Shown one piece after another: positions 1 to 5,220 of a stretch of 5,220 nucleotides of DNA. Made by a program: the position numbers and the translations under genes. Below the pieces are notes generated by a model. That model saw only the letters and a program-made list of their open reading frames with translations. It did not search any database and was not told where the DNA came from. This DNA comes from Comamonadaceae bacterium (lineage in GTDB: Bacteria > Pseudomonadota > Gammaproteobacteria > Burkholderiales > Burkholderiaceae_C). The stretch covers positions 1 through 5,220 of the forward strand of contig JAJTBK010000326.1 in assembly GCA_021286965.1 (NCBI GenBank), written 5' to 3'. Position 1 is the first letter of the stretch. Every line of letters starts with the position of its first letter.

Positions 1-496
1 AGGGCGAGAGCGGCTTGCCGATGGTGTCCTCAACCTTGGGCAGGCCCGGGTGGTCGCCGTAGGTGCTGCTGCTGGCGGCGTAGGTGAAGCTGCGCACCTG
101 GGCGTCGCGCGCGGCCAGCAGCATGTTCAAAAAGCCGGAGATGTTGGTGGCGTTGCTGGCCAGCGGATCGGCGATGCTGCGCGGCACACTGCCGAGCGCC
201 GCCTGGTGCAAGACGTGATCGACGCCGGCGCAGGCGCGCTGGCAATCTTCCAGCCCCCGAATGTCGCCTTCGAGGAATTGGAACCTCGCCCACTGCGCCG
301 GGCTGACCAGGGTTCGCACCTCGTCCAGGTTGCGTTGGTGGCCAGTGGCAAAGTTGTCCAGGCCGACGACGCGCTGCTCGAGCTGGAGCAGGGTTTCGAG
401 CAGGTTGCTGCCGATGAAGCCGGCGACGCCGGTGATGAGCCAGGTGCGGGGCTGGGCTGGCAGCTCGGCCTGCAGGGCGGAGTAGGTGCTGGCCAT
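1..496 (-). CDS. tviC: UDP-N-acetylglucosamine 4-epimerase, TviC/WbpP type (partial, C-terminus beyond left edge)
   Basis: This is an extended short-chain dehydrogenase/reductase that should interconvert UDP-GlcNAc or UDP-GlcNAcA with the galacto form, feeding surface polysaccharide synthesis in the cytoplasm. The first 165 codons are present (the frame reads from 496 down to 2). They show the NAD-binding GVAGFIG loop at residues 23-29, LDNF near 46-49 after the second strand, GDIR at 77-80, [11 protein letters not shown] at 97-107, and the ASSSTYGD segment at 141-148. The serines at 142-144 match those of the WbpP active site as I recall it. The catalytic YxxxK would begin at residue 166, whose first base is the last one in the window. 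The ATG lies two bases after the stop of the dehydrogenase gene (TGAGCATG), so translation is probably coupled. The Shine-Dalgarno is weak. The whole N-terminus closely resembles TviC/WbpP, more than GalE. The symbol is by homology; wbpP would serve equally well. Substrate preference cannot be settled from this fragment. Confidence 0.9.
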   Translation of the reverse strand, partial: MASTYSALQAELPAQPRTWLITGVAGFIGSNLLETLLQLEQRVVGLDNFATGHQRNLDEVRTLVSPAQWARFQFLEGDIRGLEDCQRACAGVDHVLHQAALGSVPRSIADPLASNATNISGFLNMLLAARDAQVRSFTYAASSSTYGDHPGLPKVEDTIGKPLSP

Positions 497-498
497 GC

Positions 499-1776
<1,278 letters not shown>

Positions 1777-1860
1777 GGCGAAGGGTCGCAAAGAGTGGCG
1801 CTGGCGCTGTTGTATCCCATGCAGCCGCCCAGGGCCAGAGGGGCGCCGCCCACCCGGGTG
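1777..1860. other. Intergenic region between corA and tviB, GC-rich with a perfect palindrome
   Basis: These 84 bases separate the corA stop from the tviB start. A perfect 10-base palindrome, CACCCGGGTG, sits at 1851-1860 immediately after the corA stop. Further along in the direction of transcription, CGCCC and GGGCG arms can pair around a loop of about ten bases. No T-run follows, so a Rho-independent terminator is not supported. A TACAAC hexamer lies upstream of tviB but has only poor -35 partners. The region may contain a weak promoter or none. Confidence 0.4.
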
Positions 1861-2847
1861 CTATTTGAGCCAGCCGCGCTTGCGAAAGTACAGCATCGGC
1901 ACGATGGCGCTGGCCACCATGAGCGCAATGGCGTAGGCGTAGCCGTATTCCAGCTCTAGTTCTGGCATGAACTTGAAGTTCATGCCGTAAACGCTGGCGA
2001 TCAGCGTTGGCGGCAGCAGCGCCACGCTGGCGACCGAGAAAATCTTGATGATCTTGTTCTGGTTGATGTTGATGAAGCCGACGGTGGCGTCCATCAAGAA
2101 GTTGATTTTGTCGAACAGAAAAGCCGTGTGGCTGTCGAGGGACTCGATGTCGCGCAGGATCTGGCGCGCCTCCTCGAATTGTTCGGCATTGAGCATCTTG
2201 CTGCGCATCATGAAGCTGACGGCGCGGCGCGTGTCCATGACGTTGCGCCGAATGCGGCCGTTCAAATCTTCCTGGCGCGCGATGGCGCCCAGCACCTCGC
2301 CAGCCAGGGCGTCGGTGACGTTGCCCGAGAGCACCTTCTTGCCCGCTTGCTCGAGTTCGTCGTAGATGCCTTCGAGCGCGTCGGCCGAGTACTCGGCGTC
2401 GCCGTCAAAGAGCTTGAGCAGCACCTGGCGCGCGTCTGTGATCAGCCCCGGTGCGCGCCGGGCGCGCAGGCGCAGCAGGCGAAACACCGGCACATCCTCG
2501 TCGTGGATGGAGAACAGCACGCCTTTGCTCTTGAGCTCGTCGTTCACCAGGTTCAGGATGAACGCGACGCGCACGCCGCGCGGGTGCTCGTGGTCGTCGA
2601 TCAGGAAGTCGCTGCGGATGTGCAGCTCGCCGTTGTCTTCCTCGTAAAAGCGCGCCGACTCCTCGATGTCCTCGTCCATGGCGTCGTCGGGGATGGACAG
2701 GCCGTAATGCTGCTTGATCCAGCGTTTTTCTTCCGGCGTGGGTGATTCCAGATCGACCCAGATGGGTTGAAAGCGCGCCAGCTCCTGCAGCGACTCGATT
2801 TCTTCTTGTACCAGGCGGCCATTGGCGAGCGTAAAGATGTTGAGCAT
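1861..2847 (-). CDS. corA: Magnesium/cobalt transport protein CorA
   Basis: CorA is a homopentameric inner-membrane channel for uptake of Mg2+ (also Co2+ and Ni2+). The 328-residue protein has the normal family length. Residues 1 to about 265 form the acidic cytoplasmic domain, rich in Asp and Glu (for example PDDAMDEDIEES at 53-64), ending in the long helix that leads to the membrane. Transmembrane segment 1 is roughly 269-287 and ends in the signature YGMN (GMN at 288-290). It is followed by the short periplasmic loop FKFMPELELE, segment 2 at about 303-321, and the basic tail RKRGWLK that fits the positive-inside rule. The ATG at 2847 is supported by AGGAG nine bases upstream. A sigma70-like promoter lies between this gene and the upstream glycosylase-like gene, so corA is probably its own transcription unit. 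All key features are intact. Ion preference cannot be told from sequence, although GMN is standard for Mg2+. Confidence 0.96.
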   Translation of the reverse strand: MLNIFTLANGRLVQEEIESLQELARFQPIWVDLESPTPEEKRWIKQHYGLSIPDDAMDEDIEESARFYEEDNGELHIRSDFLIDDHEHPRGVRVAFILNLVNDELKSKGVLFSIHDEDVPVFRLLRLRARRAPGLITDARQVLLKLFDGDAEYSADALEGIYDELEQAGKKVLSGNVTDALAGEVLGAIARQEDLNGRIRRNVMDTRRAVSFMMRSKMLNAEQFEEARQILRDIESLDSHTAFLFDKINFLMDATVGFININQNKIIKIFSVASVALLPPTLIASVYGMNFKFMPELELEYGYAYAIALMVASAIVPMLYFRKRGWLK

Positions 2848-2856
2848 GGCAGCTCA

Positions 2857-2861
2857 CTCCT
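2857..2861 (-). promoter_or_regulatory. Ribosome binding site of corA
   Basis: AGGAG is read on the minus strand, nine bases before the corA ATG. It is the clearest Shine-Dalgarno sequence in the window and fixes the corA start. The other starts here have weak sites or none. Confidence 0.7.
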
Positions 2862-2910
2862 GGGAATGGGGGCGGCGTGGGGGCGGGACGTGGTCCACCG
2901 CAAGCGGCAA

Positions 2911-2939
2911 ATTATCGCACCGCAACATGACGTTTTCAG
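2911..2939 (-). promoter_or_regulatory. Likely sigma70-type promoter of corA
   Basis: On the minus strand, a -35-like CTGAAA (2939-2934, four of six matches to TTGACA) is followed by a 17-base spacer and a -10-like GATAAT (2916-2911, five of six matches to TATAAT). The -35 box overlaps the TGA stop codon of the upstream gene. Transcription would start near 2904 and give a leader of about 57 bases before the corA ATG. The spacing and position are good. The call rests on consensus matching only. Confidence 0.5.
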
Positions 2940-3631
2940 GCGCTGGCTGGGCGGTGTGCCAGGGTGTGGGCGCGGCACAGATCGGCCCAGGCGGCGCCCT
3001 TGTGCGCCGGTGCCCGCAGCAGGTGGTGCGGGGCGTAGCTGACCACCACCGGCACCCCGTCCGGGCCGCTTTGCGGGCTGGCGCGCAGCCGCCCGAGGGG
3101 CGCCTGGCCGCCCAGTGCCAGGCGTGCGGCTGGCAGGCCCAGGGCCAGCACCAGGGCCGGGCGGGTGTGCTGCAGCACCTCGTGCAGGCTGAGGGTGGCG
3201 TCGGCACTGCCTGCCGGCTGCACCGGGGCGATGAAGACCTGCGGGTTGTGCTGCAAGCGCAGTGCCTGCAGCATCTGCGCCAGCAACTGGCCGGCCGCGC
3301 CGGCCCAGGGATCGTCGGCCTGTTCGCATTCGGCCAGCACCAGCCAGCCGGGCTGGCCTGGCTGCGCTGGCGCCTGGGGATACGCGGCGCGCGCCGGGGC
3401 CAGGGCCCAGCCGCTGGCGGCGGGCGTCGGCTTGTCGGGTGCTGCCGTAGCCGCGCGGGGTGGTGCCAGGGGGGGCGCCGACGGTGGCAGGGGCGTGACT
3501 TCGGCTGCGGCCGGGGCGGGTGTGCCAGGGCGGGCGTGGGCTGGTTGCGGCCTGGCGGCGGGCGCCAGCCACAGGGTGATGCCCATTTCCTTGAGCATTT
3601 CGCGCTGGCGGGGATCGAGGTTCAGGGCCAT
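2936..3631 (-). CDS. Uracil-DNA glycosylase-like protein, apparently degenerate
   Basis: The 231-residue protein has three parts. A short conserved-looking head (LDPRQREMLKEMGITLWLAP, residues 5-24) is followed by a Pro/Ala-rich, probably disordered linker at about 25-93, and then a compact domain at 96-222. That domain resembles the type 4/5 uracil-DNA glycosylase fold: DDPWAGAAGQLLAQML at 106-121 parallels the family's GEPFVGxAGQLL, LVLALGLPAARLALG at 160-174 parallels its LxALG segment, and PVVVSYAPHHLLR at 194-206 parallels its YHPAYLLR. Several hallmarks differ. Only two cysteines exist (102 and 219), so the four-cysteine iron-sulfur site is absent. The usual Asn before KCRPP is replaced in IAPVQP, and the motif His position reads Ala. 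Glycosylase activity is therefore doubtful. Its ATG overlaps the rimI stop by ten bases and lacks a Shine-Dalgarno, which suggests translational coupling. The true role is unknown; the family assignment is by remembered motifs. Confidence 0.75.
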   Translation of the reverse strand: MALNLDPRQREMLKEMGITLWLAPAARPQPAHARPGTPAPAAAEVTPLPPSAPPLAPPRAATAAPDKPTPAASGWALAPARAAYPQAPAQPGQPGWLVLAECEQADDPWAGAAGQLLAQMLQALRLQHNPQVFIAPVQPAGSADATLSLHEVLQHTRPALVLALGLPAARLALGGQAPLGRLRASPQSGPDGVPVVVSYAPHHLLRAPAHKGAAWADLCRAHTLAHRPASA

Positions 3632-4104
3632 AGGGGCAGTTGCATGACGATGGCGTCTTCGCGCGCGCCGTCGGCGGCGGGGTAGTAGCGTTTGCGCAGG
3701 CCGACGCGGCGGTAGCCGTGCGCAGTGTAGACCGCCAGGGCGCGGGCGTTGCTGGCGCGCACTTCCAGCCACAGGCACTGCGCCTGCTCGCTGCGCGCCC
3801 ACAGGGCGAGGTGGTCGAGCAGCACGCGCGCCCAGCCCTGGCCCTGGTGCGCGGGGGCGACGGTGATGTTGAGCAGGTGCGCCTCTTGCACGCCGCGCAT
3901 GGCGATGGTGTAGCCCAGCAGGTGGCTGTCGGCCCACAGCAGCGGGCAGTGGTAGCCGCTGGCCAGGGCGTCGATGAAGTTGCCGCGCGACCAGGGGTGG
4001 CTGTAGGCGCGCTGCTCGACTTCCAGCAGCGCATCGAGCGTGTTCAGCGACAGCGCCTCCCAGCGCAGGGCCAGCGTGGGTGCGGGTGCAGGCGCAAAGC
4101 TCAT
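3622..4104 (-). CDS. rimI: Ribosomal protein S18-alanine N-acetyltransferase RimI
   Basis: RimI is a GNAT-fold enzyme that transfers acetyl from acetyl-CoA to the N-terminal alanine of ribosomal protein S18. The protein is 160 residues, slightly longer than E. coli RimI (148) because of an Ala/Pro-rich N-terminal extension. Visible motifs are EQRAYSHPWS at 30-39, NITVAPAHQGQGWARVLL at 79-96 with the acetyl-CoA pyrophosphate-binding QGQGWA loop, and LWLEVRASNARALAVY at 111-126. Glu114 and Tyr126 align with the catalytic Glu103 and Tyr115 of enterobacterial RimI. The end, RKRYYPAADGAREDAIVM, is also typical. The start overlaps the tsaB stop as ATGA (four bases), and the stop overlaps the next gene's start by ten bases, so all three are likely translated from one mRNA. 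Pairing with tsaB is common in bacteria. No oddities were seen in the catalytic residues. Confidence 0.94.
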   Translation of the reverse strand: MSFAPAPAPTLALRWEALSLNTLDALLEVEQRAYSHPWSRGNFIDALASGYHCPLLWADSHLLGYTIAMRGVQEAHLLNITVAPAHQGQGWARVLLDHLALWARSEQAQCLWLEVRASNARALAVYTAHGYRRVGLRKRYYPAADGAREDAIVMQLPLWP

Positions 4105-4802
4105 GCGCCGGCCTGCGCTGCCTGGCGCGCGGCGGCGCGCTCGGCCGTGGTTTGCGCCACCTTGTCGCGCACGTACAGCGGCAGGGCCTGGTCGGCAGGC
4201 TGGGCGGCGCCAGCGGCGAGCAGCGCCGGCGCCAGGCGCAGCAGGGCGCTGGCGCTGGGCAGGGCGGCCAGCGGTGCCTGCGGGCCGCTGGGCAGGCGCG
4301 CTCCGTAGGCGGGGGCGGCGTTGCCGGCGATGACAAAGCCGGCGGGCAGCGCCAGCGCCTCGGGCGCGCACAGGGCGCATTCGGCCAATGCCTGCCATTG
4401 TTGTTGGGCGCCATCCCAGCGGTAGGGGGCGTGGTAGACCTCGTCCATGCGCGCGTCGAGCACGGCCAGCACCTCGGTGGCGCCGTGCGTGGCGCGGGCC
4501 TCTTCGGCCACGGCGAGCAGGGTGTCGATGGCCAGCACCGGGCGCTGCGCGCCCCAGGCCAGCCCCTGGGCCACGGCGCAGGCGGTGCGCAGCCCGGTGA
4601 ACGAGCCCGGCCCCCGACCAAAGACGATGGCGTCGAGCGCCGCCAGCGTCAGCCCGGCCTGCTGCAGCAAATCCAAAATCGCCGGAATCAGGCTGGCCGA
4701 GGACTGCGCGCCGCCCGGCCCGCTGTACTGCCAGACCTGCGTGCCGTGCTGGACGGCGATGGAGAGCGGGTCGGTGCTGGTGTCAAAGGCAAGCAGTTTC
4801 AT
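4101..4802 (-). CDS. tsaB: tRNA threonylcarbamoyladenosine biosynthesis protein TsaB
   Basis: TsaB (YeaZ) is the ASKHA-fold partner of TsaD. With TsaE they transfer the threonylcarbamoyl group made by TsaC/TsaC2 onto A37 of ANN-decoding tRNAs (t6A). The protein is 233 residues, typical for the family. It opens with MKLLAFDTSTDPLSIAV, the first ASKHA strand pair, and carries the family signature FGRGPGSFTGLRTACAVAQGLAWG at 61-84, the segment VLAVLDARMDEVYHAPY at 111-127, and the tail LPLYVRDKVAQTTAER at 207-222. The ATG at 4802 begins directly at the conserved MKxLAFDTS, so the start is firm although no Shine-Dalgarno is visible. A -10-like GATAAT lies about 26 bases upstream. It is the first gene of the tsaB-rimI-glycosylase-like unit. 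TsaB itself is non-catalytic in known systems, so missing nucleotide-binding residues would not be unusual. Confidence 0.96.
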   Translation of the reverse strand: MKLLAFDTSTDPLSIAVQHGTQVWQYSGPGGAQSSASLIPAILDLLQQAGLTLAALDAIVFGRGPGSFTGLRTACAVAQGLAWGAQRPVLAIDTLLAVAEEARATHGATEVLAVLDARMDEVYHAPYRWDGAQQQWQALAECALCAPEALALPAGFVIAGNAAPAYGARLPSGPQAPLAALPSASALLRLAPALLAAGAAQPADQALPLYVRDKVAQTTAERAAARQAAQAGA

Positions 4803-4859
4803 GGTGGGCAGGTCAGGGCAAGGCCGGGATTATCGGGCGCCGGCATAGACTCGGCCCCC
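4803..4859. promoter_or_regulatory. Divergent promoter region between tsaB and dacB
   Basis: These 57 bases separate two divergent start codons and must hold signals for both genes, unless transcription begins inside a gene. For tsaB, a minus-strand -10-like GATAAT is seen at 4834-4829, without a good -35 at 16-18 bases. For dacB, a plus-strand CATAGA at 4844-4849 is a poor -10 candidate; if used, the dacB mRNA would have almost no leader. No Shine-Dalgarno is clear for either gene. No operator-like repeat stands out. Confidence 0.4.
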
Positions 4860-5220
4860 ATGTCCTTATTGCAAGCTGTGGTGCGGGCGGCGCTGGGCGC
4901 CGGCATGTTCTTCTGGGTGGCACTGGCGGGTGCGGCCGCGCTGCCGCCGCCGGTGCAGGCGGCGCTCGAACGCGCCAGGCTGCCGCCACAGGCGCTGGCG
5001 CTGTGGCTGGCGCCGGCCGAGGCACCGCAGGCGGCGCCGCGCCTGGCCTGGCGGGCGCAAGAGGCGATGAACCCGGCCTCGGTCATGAAACTCGTCACCA
5101 CCTGGGCGGCGCTCGACCAATTGGGCCCGGCCTACACCTGGCAGACGCCGGTGTACCTCGACGGGCGCCTCGACGGCACGCGCCTGCAGGGCAACGTCTA
5201 TATCCAGGGCCGGGGCGACC
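4860..5220 (+). CDS. dacB: D-alanyl-D-alanine carboxypeptidase/endopeptidase, PBP4 type (partial, C-terminus beyond right edge)
   Basis: Only the first 120 codons are present. This is a family S13 penicillin-binding protein, which in the periplasm trims the terminal D-Ala of peptidoglycan stem peptides and cleaves cross-links. The N-terminus has a signal peptide: Arg9 in the n-region, a hydrophobic core at about 10-26 (AALGAGMFFWVALAGAA), and a probable cleavage after the alanines near 27. The active-site motif SxxK appears in MNPASVMKLVTT at 70-81, giving nucleophile Ser74 and Lys77. Downstream, TWQTPVYLDGRLDGTRLQGNVYIQGRGD matches the S13 segment in which a LxGxLYLxGxGDP-like run follows the SxxK helix. 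The SxN and KTG motifs lie outside the window. The start at 4860 gives a complete signal peptide; an internal ATG at codon 16 would cut into the hydrophobic core. It is divergent from tsaB. Confidence 0.92.
   Translation, partial: MSLLQAVVRAALGAGMFFWVALAGAAALPPPVQAALERARLPPQALALWLAPAEAPQAAPRLAWRAQEAMNPASVMKLVTTWAALDQLGPAYTWQTPVYLDGRLDGTRLQGNVYIQGRGD

Noticed and set aside
1777..1860. Possible Rho-independent terminator after corA, or a promoter for tviB.
   Set aside because: The palindrome and the short GC-rich stem are not followed by a T-run. The TACAAC hexamer has only three-of-six -35 partners. Neither is strong enough to call.
3350..3560. Low-complexity Pro/Ala-rich stretch, considered as a possible repeat or frameshift scar.
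   Set aside because: The frame stays open through it, no exact tandem unit is visible, and the protein regains glycosylase-like motifs in the same frame. It is better read as a flexible linker.
2601..4034. A 477-codon minus-strand open frame across rimI, the glycosylase-like gene and the start of corA.
   Set aside because: It is an off-frame reading of three recognisable genes and has no coherent domain of its own.
2936..4621. A 561-codon minus-strand open frame running through tsaB, rimI and the glycosylase-like gene.
   Set aside because: Only its last 231 codons, from the ATG at 3631, look like a real protein. The upstream part is out of frame with tsaB and rimI, both of which have intact conserved motifs, and is Arg/Pro/Ala-rich nonsense. 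It is not a fusion.
4866..5120. Minus-strand open frames opposite dacB.
   Set aside because: The plus strand encodes a signal peptide and SxxK motif typical of PBP4. The opposite frames are Arg/Ala/Pro-rich with no recognisable motif.

Overview
The window looks like ordinary chromosomal sequence from a GC-rich betaproteobacterium. Burkholderiales, perhaps Comamonadaceae, is an inference from the high GC content, the style of the proteins and the tsaB-rimI-uracil-DNA-glycosylase-like gene order as I remember it; there is no rRNA or other decisive marker. No tRNA, rRNA, CRISPR array, insertion sequence or prophage piece was seen. Coding density is very high: six genes, two of them cut by the window edges, with intergenic gaps of only 57 to 88 bases.

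Layout from left to right. Five genes lie on the minus strand, so their transcription runs right to left. At the left edge is the N-terminal part of a TviC/WbpP-type UDP-GlcNAc 4-epimerase. Just upstream of it, two bases apart, is a TviB-type UDP-N-acetylglucosamine 6-dehydrogenase. Together these are expected to supply UDP-N-acetyl-galactosaminuronic acid for a capsule, O-antigen or exopolysaccharide, so the left edge probably opens into a surface-polysaccharide locus. Next is corA, a Mg2+/Co2+ channel with a recognisable promoter and ribosome binding site of its own. Then comes a tightly overlapping three-gene unit transcribed in the order tsaB (tRNA t6A modification), rimI (N-terminal acetylation of ribosomal protein S18) and a gene for a small uracil-DNA-glycosylase-like protein. 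The last protein appears to have lost the family's usual iron-sulfur cysteines and active-site residues.

At the right edge, divergent from tsaB across a 57-base gap, is the start of dacB on the plus strand. It encodes a PBP4-type D-alanyl-D-alanine carboxypeptidase/endopeptidase with a signal peptide and an SxxK motif.

The window therefore combines housekeeping functions (translation fidelity, ion homeostasis, peptidoglycan remodelling) with the edge of a polysaccharide precursor module. I see no convincing new multi-gene system. The item most worth a second look is the degenerate glycosylase-like protein co-translated with rimI.
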